A DNA stretch of 64,000 nucleotides from an uncultured Marivita sp. (GTDB lineage: Bacteria; Pseudomonadota; Alphaproteobacteria; Rhodobacterales; Rhodobacteraceae). A program made the translations under genes and the position numbers. Under the pieces are notes generated by a model that saw nothing but the letters and a program-made list of their open reading frames with translations, ran no database searches and had not been told where the DNA came from. Numbering within the stretch: position 1 is the stretch's first letter; every line of letters begins with the position of its first letter. Below are positions 1 through 7,638 of the stretch, one piece after another. Location of the stretch: positions 310,001 through 374,000 of the forward strand of contig NZ_CANKYW010000001.1 in the NCBI RefSeq assembly GCF_947488135.1, given 5' to 3'.

Positions 1-1
1 G

Positions 2-1561
2 ACGGGCAAGCCGGTCAAATGGATCGAAGACCGGATGGATAACCTCATGACCACGGCCTTCGCCCGCGACTACTGGATGAAGGGTCAGATCAGCGCCACC
101 AAGGAGGGCAAGATCACCGGCCTGAAGTGTCATGTCACGGCCGACCACGGCGGCTTCGACGCCTGCGCCGACCCGACGAAATTCCCGGCCGGGTTCATGA
201 ACATCTGCACCGGGTCCTACGACATCCCGACCGCGCATCTCGAGGTCGATGGGGTCTACACCAACAAGGCACCGGGCGGGGTCAGCTATCGTTGCTCCTT
301 CCGCGTGACCGAGGCGGTGTACTTCATCGAACGCATGATCGAAGTGCTTGCGATCAAGCTGAACATGGACGCGGCTGAGCTGCGGAGGATCAATTTCATC
401 CGCAAAGAGCAGTTCCCCTACACTGCCGCATTGGGTTGGGAGTATGACAGCGGTGATTACCACACTGCCTGGGACAAGGCGCTGAAAGCCGTCGACTATG
501 ACGGGCTGCGGGCCGAACAGGCCCAACGGGTCGAGGATTTCAAGGCTGGCAAAACCCGCAAGCTCATGGGCATCGGTCTCAGCTTCTTTACGGAGATCGT
601 GGGCGCCGGGCCGGTGAAGAACTGCGACATCCTCGGGTTGGGCATGTTCGACAGCTGCGAGATCCGTATTCACCCAACGGGGTCGGCGATTGCACGGCTT
701 GGCACGATCTCGCAGGGGCAGGGCCACGCCACGACCTTCGCGCAGATCCTCGCCTCGGAAATCGGCCTGCCCGCTGATAGCATCACCATCGAGGAAGGCG
801 ACACCGATACCGCGCCTTATGGTCTTGGTACCTACGGATCACGGTCCACGCCTGTGGCTGGGGCAGCCACGGCGATGGCCGGTCGCAAAATCCGCGCGAA
901 AGCACAGATGATCGCGGCCTACCTGCTCGAAGTGCACGACAATGACGTGGAATTCGACGTGGATCGCTTCGTGGTCAAAGGCGCGCCGGAGAAGTTCAAG
1001 ACCATGAAGGAGATCGCCTTCGCGGCCTACAACCAGGCCATACCGGGCATCGAGCCAGGTCTGGAGGCCGTGAGCTACTACGATCCGCCGAACATGACCT
1101 ATCCCTTCGGGGCCTATGTCTGCGTGATGGACATTGACGTCGATACCGGCGTTCCGGAAATCCGCCGCTTCTATGCGCTGGACGATTGCGGTACGCGGAT
1201 CAACCCGATGATCATCGAAGGGCAGGTTCATGGCGGCCTGACCGAGGCGCTGGCCGTGGCTTTGGGACAGGAAATTGCCTACGACGACATGGGCAACGTC
1301 AAGACCGGCACTCTGATGGACTTCTTCCTGCCGACCGCGTGGGAAGTGCCAAATTACGAGACCGACTTCACCGTCACACCCAGTCCGCATCACCCGATCG
1401 GGGCCAAGGGCGTGGGCGAAAGTCCGCATGTCGGCGGTGTGCCATGTTTCTCGAACGCGGTGCAGGATGCGTTCCGCCCGTTCGGCAACACGCACACCAA
1501 CATGCCGCACGACCACTGGCGGATCTGGCGCACGGCCAACGAGCTTGGCCTGCACGACTAG
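2..1561 (+). CDS. coxL: Carbon monoxide dehydrogenase large subunit CoxL (form I), 5'-truncated by window edge
   Basis: Molybdenum-copper catalytic subunit of aerobic CO dehydrogenase (CO + H2O to CO2 + 2e-). The reading frame is open from base 2, and the residues before the track's ATG (TGKPVKWIEDRM) match this family, so the gene continues upstream. About 519 residues are present of roughly 800 expected. The active-site loop reads SYRCSFR (nt 284-304), the form I CoxL signature AYxCSFR with Ser for the first Ala; form II homologues carry AYRGAGR instead. Near the C-terminus GVGESPHVGG holds the conserved catalytic Glu of molybdenum hydroxylases. coxD-E-F-G follow directly, as in known cox operons; coxM and coxS should lie just upstream, outside the window. 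Family assignment is firm; use of CO as substrate is inferred from motif plus operon. Confidence 0.95.
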   Translation, partial: TGKPVKWIEDRMDNLMTTAFARDYWMKGQISATKEGKITGLKCHVTADHGGFDACADPTKFPAGFMNICTGSYDIPTAHLEVDGVYTNKAPGGVSYRCSFRVTEAVYFIERMIEVLAIKLNMDAAELRRINFIRKEQFPYTAALGWEYDSGDYHTAWDKALKAVDYDGLRAEQAQRVEDFKAGKTRKLMGIGLSFFTEIVGAGPVKNCDILGLGMFDSCEIRIHPTGSAIARLGTISQGQGHATTFAQILASEIGLPADSITIEEGDTDTAPYGLGTYGSRSTPVAGAATAMAGRKIRAKAQMIAAYLLEVHDNDVEFDVDRFVVKGAPEKFKTMKEIAFAAYNQAIPGIEPGLEAVSYYDPPNMTYPFGAYVCVMDIDVDTGVPEIRRFYALDDCGTRINPMIIEGQVHGGLTEALAVALGQEIAYDDMGNVKTGTLMDFFLPTAWEVPNYETDFTVTPSPHHPIGAKGVGESPHVGGVPCFSNAVQDAFRPFGNTHTNMPHDHWRIWRTANELGLHD

Positions 1562-1628
1562 GTAAAAGCGGCGCGCACCCGGCCGACCCAAGCGTTTGGT
1601 CGGGTGCCCGCCCTTGCAGGATTGTGAC

Positions 1629-2504
1629 ATGACCTGGACTGACCTTCAGACGGCCCTGGCCGCCGATGGATATGTGGCCTCTGACGATTTGAGTGTCGCG
1701 CTGCATCTCGCGCTGACGCTCGGGCGTCCCTTGCTGCTGGAAGGGGCTGCGGGTGTCGGCAAGACGCAATTGGCCGCCAGCCTTGCAACCCAGCAGGAGA
1801 CCAAGCTGATCCGGTTGCAGTGTTACGAGGGCCTGGACGCCGCGCAGGCGATCTACGAATGGAACTACCAGCGACAGCTTTTGACCATCCGTGCGGCGGC
1901 AGAGGATGGCGAAACCGGCAAAAGCGTCGAAGACCGGATTTTCTCACGGGATTTTCTGCTGGAGCGGCCTTTGCTGGCTGCCATCACCCAAGACACGCCG
2001 CCAGTCTTGTTGATCGACGAGATTGACCGGGCGGACGAGGAATTCGAAGCGTATCTTCTTGAAATACTCTCGGAGTTCCAGATCACGATACCCGAATTGG
2101 GCACCGTCACGGCGACCACCAGACCGATCGTGATCCTGACCTCCAATGGGACGCGCGATCTGTCGGACGCGCTGCGCCGCCGGTGCCTGTATTCCTACGT
2201 CGATTATCCCGACAGGCATACCGAATTGGCTATCCTCAAAGCCCGTCACACCGGTATCGAGGCACGTCTCGGAGCGCAGATCGTGGGTTTCGTCCAGAGG
2301 CTGCGCGAGGAAGAGCTCGAGAAGGTCCCCGGCGTTGCCGAGATGCTCGATTTCGCGGCGGCTGTCATGGGGCTCGGGATTGCGGATCTGACGTCCGATC
2401 CTGCCGCGCTTCAGCACACGCTAAGCACGCTTCTCAAGACACAAGGCGACCGCGCCCAGATCACGCCAGAGGTCGCAGGCCGCATCGCAGGGCGGGCCGC
2501 ATGA
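1629..2504 (+). CDS. coxD: CoxD, MoxR-type AAA+ ATPase for CO dehydrogenase maturation
   Basis: A 291-aa AAA+ ATPase of the MoxR type. Walker A GAAGVGKT lies near residues 39-46 and Walker B LLIDEIDRADEE near 126. In Oligotropha, CoxD is a chaperone-like ATPase needed to complete the [CuSMoO2] cofactor of CoxL. The track ORF starts further upstream at 1596; I chose ATG 1629 because the protein then begins with normal family sequence. It lies 67 bp after coxL and overlaps coxE by ATGA, which indicates translational coupling. The partner of a MoxR ATPase is typically a VWA protein, and coxE supplies it. Confidence 0.93.
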   Translation: MTWTDLQTALAADGYVASDDLSVALHLALTLGRPLLLEGAAGVGKTQLAASLATQQETKLIRLQCYEGLDAAQAIYEWNYQRQLLTIRAAAEDGETGKSVEDRIFSRDFLLERPLLAAITQDTPPVLLIDEIDRADEEFEAYLLEILSEFQITIPELGTVTATTRPIVILTSNGTRDLSDALRRRCLYSYVDYPDRHTELAILKARHTGIEARLGAQIVGFVQRLREEELEKVPGVAEMLDFAAAVMGLGIADLTSDPAALQHTLSTLLKTQGDRAQITPEVAGRIAGRAA

Positions 2505-3682
2505 CCCGTGTCACCCGATTTGCCGCACGGGACCCCGGGCCAGCGGCGCGGGTTGCGGGTTTCATGGCACATCTGCGCGAGAACGGTCTGCGTCTGGGTG
2601 TCTCGGAAACCGAACTGGCCCTGGCAGCTTTGTGCGAGGTAGACGTCGCCCGGCCAGATGCGACCCGCCGGGCGCTGAAGGCCGTTTGCACCGGCTGCAA
2701 GGATGAGGCGGATCGTTTCGACGCGCTTTTCGACAGCTACTGGATGGACGCGGGCCGCGTACGGCAGAAAGTCGTGCAAAGCCCGCCGGGAAAAGGCGAT
2801 GAGAACGTGCATTCGTCGCGCGATGCGCAAGGCGAGGAGACCGGGGGCGCGGGCACATCCAGCACGCCTGACGGCGGTGACGGAGAGGCCGAAAGCGACG
2901 GCGAAGGGCGTCTGATCGCCACCGAAGTGCGGAATCTGATGCGCAAGGACCTCCGCGATCTGGTGCGCCCCGAGGATATCGCAGAGGCCGAGGCTGTCGC
3001 CCAACGTCTGGGTGCCGCGCTGCGCGACCGCCGTTCGCGCCGCCGCATCGCCGCGCGCAAGGGCGACCGGCTGCATTTCCGCAAAACCATCCGCGCCAGC
3101 CTCGCAACTGGCGGTGAACCGCTGCGTCTGATGCGCAAGCATCGCCCCGACCGTCCGCGCAAGATCGTTGCCCTCTGTGACGTCTCGGGGTCGATGACTG
3201 TCTATGCGCAGGTGTTCCTCGCCTTTCTGGCTGGCCTGATGCGCAGCGACACAACTGCCGACGCGTATCTCTTTCACACCCGCCTCGTGCGTATCACCGA
3301 AGCGCTGCGCGATAAGGATACGATGCGCGCCATCGGGCGGATGTCGCTGATGGCGGACGGCTTTGGCGGCGGCTCCGAAATCGGACCCTCCATCGCGCGA
3401 TTTGCCAAAACCTATGCAAAACGCTTTGTCGACGGGCGCAGCGTCGTGCTGATCCTCTCGGATGGCTATGACACCGCGCCTCCGGCCGTTCTTGACGGCG
3501 CCCTGGCGGACCTTCGGAAACGCGGCTGCAAGATCATCTGGCTCAACCCGCTGAAGGGCTGGCGCGATTACGCCCCTGTGGCGGATGGCATGGCGGCGGC
3601 CCTGCCGCATCTCGATCTCTTTTGCGCCGCGAACACCCTGGCCGATCTGGCGGCGCTCGATCGCGAGGTGATGACGCTATGA
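2501..3682 (+). CDS. coxE: CoxE, VWA-domain protein for CO dehydrogenase maturation
   Basis: A 393-aa protein whose C-terminal half is a von Willebrand A domain with the metal-ion site motif DVSGSM near residue 228. The middle is a charged, low-complexity linker rich in Gly, Glu and Asp. CoxE-type proteins work with the CoxD MoxR ATPase in assembling the Mo-Cu centre. The start is ATG 2501, overlapping the coxD stop (ATGA); the longer track ORF from 2183 is only an open shadow inside coxD. It ends in another ATGA overlap with coxF, so D, E and F form a coupled block. Confidence 0.92.
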   Translation: MTRVTRFAARDPGPAARVAGFMAHLRENGLRLGVSETELALAALCEVDVARPDATRRALKAVCTGCKDEADRFDALFDSYWMDAGRVRQKVVQSPPGKGDENVHSSRDAQGEETGGAGTSSTPDGGDGEAESDGEGRLIATEVRNLMRKDLRDLVRPEDIAEAEAVAQRLGAALRDRRSRRRIAARKGDRLHFRKTIRASLATGGEPLRLMRKHRPDRPRKIVALCDVSGSMTVYAQVFLAFLAGLMRSDTTADAYLFHTRLVRITEALRDKDTMRAIGRMSLMADGFGGGSEIGPSIARFAKTYAKRFVDGRSVVLILSDGYDTAPPAVLDGALADLRKRGCKIIWLNPLKGWRDYAPVADGMAAALPHLDLFCAANTLADLAALDREVMTL

Positions 3683-4464
3683 CCCCTGCCGAGTTCCTGT
3701 CAGACGAATTGGCCGATGTGGCCACCGCGTTGCGCGCGAAGGAAGAAGCCTTTGCCTTTGCCACCATCGTGCGCACAGCGGGTGCGACCGCCGCAAAACC
3801 GGGGGCGAAAGCACTGCTCGGCGCGGATGGCACGATCCTGCATGGCTGGCTTGGCGGCGGCTGCACGCGAGGGGCGGTCAAAAAGGCCGCGCTTGCGGCT
3901 TTTGCGACCGGGCAACCTCAACTGGTTTCGGTCGCGCCGGAAGAGTTCCTTGCCGAAAAGGGCGTCACCGCAGGTGACGAAGTCGAAGGGGTCCGGTTCG
4001 CGCGGAACGGATGTCCGTCGAAGGGCAGTGTCGACATATTCATCGAGCCGTGCCTGCCGATGCCGCAACTGATCGTTCTGGGCGCATCGCCCGTGGCGCG
4101 GGCCCTCGCGAACCTGGCCCCGCAATTTCACTGGGCCGTTGTCAGGGATCTGCCGGAAAAACAGCCGCCTGCGCATCAACTCCGTGTCATCGTGGTTGCC
4201 ACGCAGGGCCAAGGCGACAGCGACGCATTGCAGGGCGCATTGAGTTTGCGCGCGCAGCATGTCGCCTTCGTCGGTAGCGCGCGCAAGTTCGAGACCTTGG
4301 CTGCAAGGCTGATCGAAAATGGCATTGCCCCTGATCGGGTCAACGCGGTCAAGGCTCCCGCCGGGCTGAAGCTCGGCGCTGTCACGCCCGAGGAAATTGC
4401 GCTGTCGATCCTCGCGGACCTCATTCAGGTGCGCCGTGCGCAAGCAGGGGTGATCCATGCATAG
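3679..4464 (+). CDS. coxF: CoxF, XdhC/CoxI-family CO dehydrogenase maturation protein
   Basis: A 261-aa XdhC/CoxI-family protein. The N-terminal half has the family's glycine-rich stretch GWLGGGCTRGAV, and the C-terminal half has a Rossmann-like start LIVLGASPVARAL. Relatives handle the molybdenum cofactor for xanthine dehydrogenase; genetic work in Oligotropha places CoxF late in CO dehydrogenase assembly, at the copper step. ATG 3679 overlaps the coxE stop (ATGA). A possible 29-codon ORF begins inside its last codons (ATG 4457), and a second small ORF follows before coxG. Confidence 0.9.
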   Translation: MTPAEFLSDELADVATALRAKEEAFAFATIVRTAGATAAKPGAKALLGADGTILHGWLGGGCTRGAVKKAALAAFATGQPQLVSVAPEEFLAEKGVTAGDEVEGVRFARNGCPSKGSVDIFIEPCLPMPQLIVLGASPVARALANLAPQFHWAVVRDLPEKQPPAHQLRVIVVATQGQGDSDALQGALSLRAQHVAFVGSARKFETLAARLIENGIAPDRVNAVKAPAGLKLGAVTPEEIALSILADLIQVRRAQAGVIHA

Positions 4465-4546
4465 CAGTCTCGTCTTCGGCAAACGGGGCCGTTCGGCCAA
4501 AGCATTGCGCCTTTTTGGACAGCACATGCCGCCAGCGCTCACGTAG
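4457..4546 (+). CDS. Possible 29-aa ORF overlapping the coxF stop
   Basis: ATG 4457 lies 5 bases before the coxF stop codon and is preceded by CAGGGGTGA, which could act as a ribosome binding site. The 29-residue product is basic in its first half (KRGRSAK) and has no recognisable domain. It may simply be the non-coding leader before the next small ORF. It is too short for the ORF track, and only its position in the operon argues for it. Confidence 0.2.
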   Translation: MHSSLVFGKRGRSAKALRLFGQHMPPALT

Positions 4547-4559
4547 AGGAACACGTCAC

Positions 4560-4652
4560 ATGAAAAAGCTTATCACGATGATCGGCAGCCTTCGTAAAAA
4601 ATTGGCTCTGACACCTGAACAGGCCGATCAGATCAGATTCCCTTGTTGCTAG
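4560..4652 (+). CDS. Small 30-aa ORF in the cox operon, product ends in Cys-Cys
   Basis: ATG 4560 follows AGAGGA with a 9-base spacer, a good ribosome binding site. The 30-residue product starts MKKLITMIGSLRKK (basic, possibly amphipathic) and ends RFPCC before TAG. Codon use is AT-richer (AAA, CTT, TTG, ACA, AGA) than in the flanking cox genes. It sits between coxF and coxG, 16 bp before coxG. I recognise no family. A metal-binding or membrane-associated accessory peptide is imaginable given the copper chemistry next door, but nothing in the sequence proves it. It is too short for the ORF track. Confidence 0.45.
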   Translation: MKKLITMIGSLRKKLALTPEQADQIRFPCC

Positions 4653-4668
4653 GAAAAGGACGACTCGC

Positions 4669-5121
4669 ATGGAACTTTCAGACGAAATCATCATCAACGC
4701 GCCGAAAGAGCAGGTCTACGCAGCCCTCAACGATCCGGACGTGCTGCGGCAATGTATTCCGGGGTGCGAAGAATTGGTCAAACACTCCGACACCGAGCTC
4801 GAGGCGAAGGTTGTGCTGAAAGTCGGGCCGGTCAAAGCAAAGTTCAGCGGCGACGTGCAACTCGATACCGCCGGGGCGCCGGACGCGTTTTCGCTGACCG
4901 GTCAAGGCAACGGTGGGGCGGCCGGACATGCCAAGGGCGGGGCCGACGTGACATTGACGGCTGACGGAGACCGGACAATCCTGCGCTACGACGCGAAGGC
5001 CGAGATCGGCGGCAAACTCGCGCAGTTGGGAAGCCGTTTGATCCAGAGCACGGCCAAAAAGCTCGCCGCAAAATTCTTCAAGTCTTTCGCGGAGGTCGTG
5101 AACGAGAAGACACCAGCGTGA
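4669..5121 (+). CDS. coxG: CoxG, SRPBCC-fold CO dehydrogenase subunit G
   Basis: A 150-aa CoxG-family protein (SRPBCC/START-like fold) of typical single-domain length. The N-terminus ELSDEIIINAPKEQVYAAL and the CIPGCEEL motif are characteristic. In Oligotropha CoxG ties CO dehydrogenase to the cytoplasmic membrane, where electrons enter the quinone pool. The upstream AGGAAAAGGA is a strong ribosome binding site. It is the last gene of the cox operon here; a cupin gene converges on it 36 bp later. Confidence 0.92.
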   Translation: MELSDEIIINAPKEQVYAALNDPDVLRQCIPGCEELVKHSDTELEAKVVLKVGPVKAKFSGDVQLDTAGAPDAFSLTGQGNGGAAGHAKGGADVTLTADGDRTILRYDAKAEIGGKLAQLGSRLIQSTAKKLAAKFFKSFAEVVNEKTPA

Positions 5122-5157
5122 TCTGCTGAGAGACACAGTCTGCGGGTCCGACCGCAA

Positions 5158-5565
5158 TCAGCTTTCACGCGGGCCGTTGTAATCCACGTCCGCCACGTGC
5201 TCCATCCAGTCGGCCGTCTTGCCATCGACGGCCGTTTGCACCGCGAGATGGGTCATCGCGCAATCCGGTGAGGCGCCGTGCCAATGTCGCTCGCCCGGCT
5301 CGAACCAGACCGTGTCACCCGGTCGTAGAACCCTGACGGGTTTACCCTCGGACCCGGCCAACCCAAAGCCCGACACGACGTGAAGCGTTTGTCCGGCAGG
5401 GTGGGTATGCCAGGCGGTCCGCGCACCGGGCTCGAATGTCACCGACAGGATCTTGACCGGAGAGGGATCGTCAGCCGACACAATCGGATCGAACCGAACC
5501 GTGCCGGTGAAATAGTCACTGTTCGGGGCTTGCGACGGCCGGTCCCCAGCGCGGTGGATCTTCAT
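5158..5565 (-). CDS. Cupin-domain protein
   Basis: A 135-aa single cupin. Motif 1 reads WHTHPAGQTLHVVSG and motif 2 PGDTVWFEPGERHWHGA, providing the usual His/Glu metal ligands. The arrangement resembles small mandelonitrile-lyase-like or carboxymuconolactone-associated cupins; the substrate cannot be read from sequence. The track starts 9 codons earlier, but ATG 5565 has AAAGGAG at ideal spacing and gives MKIHRAGDRPS, so I use it. It is transcribed towards coxG. Confidence 0.8.
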   Translation of the reverse strand: MKIHRAGDRPSQAPNSDYFTGTVRFDPIVSADDPSPVKILSVTFEPGARTAWHTHPAGQTLHVVSGFGLAGSEGKPVRVLRPGDTVWFEPGERHWHGASPDCAMTHLAVQTAVDGKTADWMEHVADVDYNGPRES

Positions 5566-5612
5566 GGCGAACTCCTTTGTGTTGACCTGCAAGGGTCATA
5601 GCAGAATTCCGG

Positions 5613-5652
5613 CTGCAAACCCATACGACGGAAAGACCGTAAGGGTTTGCAG
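5613..5652 (-). terminator. Hairpin downstream of hemN
   Basis: Perfect 10-bp arms CTGCAAACCC and GGGTTTGCAG enclose 20 bases that contain a further 4-bp stem (ACGG-AAAGA-CCGT). It lies between the hemN stop and the cupin start, both on the minus strand. There is no clear U tract, so it may be a 3' stability element or part of the cupin leader rather than a classical terminator. Confidence 0.4.
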
Positions 5653-5709
5653 GACGATGATCTTTGGCGGTTAAACCGGTGTGGTTGAAGCTGTCCTTTT
5701 CAGAAGCGG

Positions 5710-7074
5710 TCAAGAGGCGCGCGAATACCGCACACCCTCGGGCACATGCTGGTCCAACACAGACGCGATGATCCGGGTCAGAGGTCGACCGTCTTGCGCT
5801 ATGTCCAAACGCGTGTCGTCAAGCGTTGCGTAGGGTGCGAAACGGTTGGCCATCTCGGCCAGCGCGGGGGCCAGCGCATAGGCGGCGGGGCCGAATTCGG
5901 CGCCGAGATCGTGCAGGTCGAGGGTGAAGTCGCACATCAGCCGTTCGATCGCGCGGGCGCGCAATTGGTCCTCGCCCATCATGTGATAGCCGCGCGCGCC
6001 GGGGAATTCGCCGGCCGTAATCCGCTGGATATACGCAGCGGTCGCGGGAGCGTTCTGCACGTAGCCTTCTGGAAAGCGCGAGATTGACGACGCGCCCAGC
6101 CCGATCAGGGTCTGGCAGGTGTCGGCGGTGTAGCCCTGAAAGTTCCGGCGCAGGTGGCCGTTGGACTGCGCCTCGGCAAGGTCGTCGCCGGGGCGGGCGA
6201 AATGGTCGATGCCGATGGCGGTCAGGCCTGCATCCACGAACCGCTCCGCCGCGCGGGTGGCCAGCGTATAGCGCGCCAGATCATCGGGCAATGCCTCCTC
6301 GGGGATCAGTTTTTGCCGCTTCGACACCCAGGGCACATGCGCATAGCCAAAAAGCGCGACGCGGTCGGGGGCGAAGGTCAGCACCTTGTCGATGGTATCC
6401 TCGATCCGCGCGAGCGTCTGATGCGGCAGGCCGTAGACCAGATCGGTGTTGAGCGAGGTGATGCCCGCCGCACGCAGATCGTCGACGCAGGCGCGCGTCA
6501 CCTCGAACGGTTGCAGGCGACCGATGGCCTGCTGCACCTCGGGGTCGAAATCCTGAATGCCGATGGAGGCGCGGGTCAGCCCTTCAGCGGCCAGCGCGTC
6601 GATCTTGGCGCGGTCAACCATCGTCGGGTCGATCTCGACCGAGAATTCGTATTGCTCGGCCTCGGGAAAGACAGAGCGGATCGCCTTGGCCAGCCGATGG
6701 ATCAGCGGCGGCGGCAGGATCGTTGGCGTGCCTCCGCCCCAATGCAGACGGCCCATGCGCAGGCCGGAGGGCAGGGTCCGGCGCAGCAATTCAAGCTCCG
6801 CTTCGAGCGTGCCGATATAGCTTTCGACCGGGCCGAGCGTCTGCGTGCCTTGCGTGTGGCAGGCGCAGAACCAGCAAAGCCGTTCGCAAAAGGGGATGTG
6901 GATGTAGACGGAAACCGGGTCCGCCGGATCGAGCCCTTCCAGCGCCGCTTTCTGAAACGCGCCGCCGGTCTGCGGCGAGAAGACCGCCGCAGTGGGATAG
7001 GATGTATAGCGCGGCACGCGCGCATCGAAGAGGCCAAGCGCCTTGAGGGTGTCTATATGTTCCATGACCCCCAT
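5710..7074 (-). CDS. hemN: Oxygen-independent coproporphyrinogen III oxidase HemN
   Basis: A 454-aa radical SAM enzyme that converts coproporphyrinogen III to protoporphyrinogen IX without oxygen. The [4Fe-4S]/SAM motif is C63-x3-C67-x2-C70 (FCERLCWFC), followed by the extra HemN cysteine in ACHT. The sequence YTSYPTAAVFS near the N-terminus and GGGTPT are typical. The track ORF runs about 126 codons further upstream, but that part is unrelated. ATG 7074 (MGVMEHID) or ATG 7065 are the plausible starts. A FNR-type half-palindrome 26 bp upstream fits low-oxygen induction. It is divergent from the nos operon. Confidence 0.94.
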   Translation of the reverse strand: MGVMEHIDTLKALGLFDARVPRYTSYPTAAVFSPQTGGAFQKAALEGLDPADPVSVYIHIPFCERLCWFCACHTQGTQTLGPVESYIGTLEAELELLRRTLPSGLRMGRLHWGGGTPTILPPPLIHRLAKAIRSVFPEAEQYEFSVEIDPTMVDRAKIDALAAEGLTRASIGIQDFDPEVQQAIGRLQPFEVTRACVDDLRAAGITSLNTDLVYGLPHQTLARIEDTIDKVLTFAPDRVALFGYAHVPWVSKRQKLIPEEALPDDLARYTLATRAAERFVDAGLTAIGIDHFARPGDDLAEAQSNGHLRRNFQGYTADTCQTLIGLGASSISRFPEGYVQNAPATAAYIQRITAGEFPGARGYHMMGEDQLRARAIERLMCDFTLDLHDLGAEFGPAAYALAPALAEMANRFAPYATLDDTRLDIAQDGRPLTRIIASVLDQHVPEGVRYSRAS

Positions 7075-7099
7075 ATGCGCGGGTTTGGAAAAGCTGACT

Positions 7100-7113
7100 T
7101 TGCAGTAGATCAA
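7100..7113 (-). promoter_or_regulatory. Probable CRP/FNR-family binding site upstream of hemN
   Basis: Reading towards hemN the site is TTGATCTACTGCAA: one perfect TTGAT half-site and a degenerate TGCAA half-site in place of ATCAA. It ends 26 bp before the hemN start. On the + strand it reads TTGCAGTAGATCAA, nearly the same as the nos site at 7590. The candidate regulators are FnrL, Dnr or NnrR; none is encoded in this window. Confidence 0.55.
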
Positions 7114-7589
7114 ATTCAGCAACAAAAAATGTACCCGGCTGTCAGGTTTCCTCTTGAGGGACGTGCCGGGTAGCAGCTTTCTCCTGATAGCGCCTAATGT
7201 GCTCGGCGGATTTTGGCTCCATCGCCATGGCGAAACGCGGCTTTTGCGGCGGGATCGGACAATCCTTGCGCCAAAGCGTCCGGTTCTGTTAGGCCTGAGT
7301 CGTGCACACGGTGTCGCGTTCAGGAGTGTCGGTTCATCGACAACGGGCAACCGAGCGATCGTGTGCAGGTGTCGCGCGGACTTCAACCGATGCGCGCGAT
7401 GAGGGAGCAACGCGAATCCCTTGGTGCGTTGGCTTTTTGTTAAGTTTGACAAGCACTTGAATCGAACGAGATGAGCGCCACGCTGATGCGGCTTGGTCTT
7501 TGCAGATCGATTCCGATGCGGTCGGGGTGCCTCTTGTCAGCCGTTTCTGAATGACCTCGGGTCAGAAGGCAGATCTTAAATGTTTCTAT
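7114..7589. other. Long hemN-nos intergenic region without a supported gene
   Basis: About 475 bp between the two FNR-type sites. Track ORFs here (7154-7402 +, 7213-7443 +, 7440-7733 -) lack ribosome binding sites, domains and consistent codon use, and I reject them. I see no RNA gene, repeat or strong terminator. It probably contains the divergent promoters and upstream DNA. Confidence 0.5.
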
Positions 7590-7603
7590 TTGCGCTAGAT
7601 CAA
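7590..7603 (+). promoter_or_regulatory. Probable CRP/FNR-family binding site upstream of the nos operon
   Basis: TTGCGCTAGATCAA has a perfect ATCAA right half and a TTGCG left half. TTGCG is the half-site typical of NnrR-type NO-responsive regulators, whereas ATCAA is FNR-like, so the site looks mixed. It lies 35 bp before the first nos-operon ORF, suitable for an activator, and closely resembles the hemN site. Confidence 0.55.
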
Positions 7604-7638
7604 ACTTGGCGCGCTTGAGACCGAATAAAGAAGGCGTC

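Noticed and set aside
839-1630. 263-aa minus-strand ORF in coxL
   Set aside because: Shadow of coxL; no ribosome binding site or domain.
2411-3610. 399-aa minus-strand ORF opposite coxE
   Set aside because: Antisense shadow of coxE.
7154-7443. Two + strand ORFs in the hemN-nos gap
   Set aside because: No ribosome binding site, domain or operon logic; unlike real small genes nearby.
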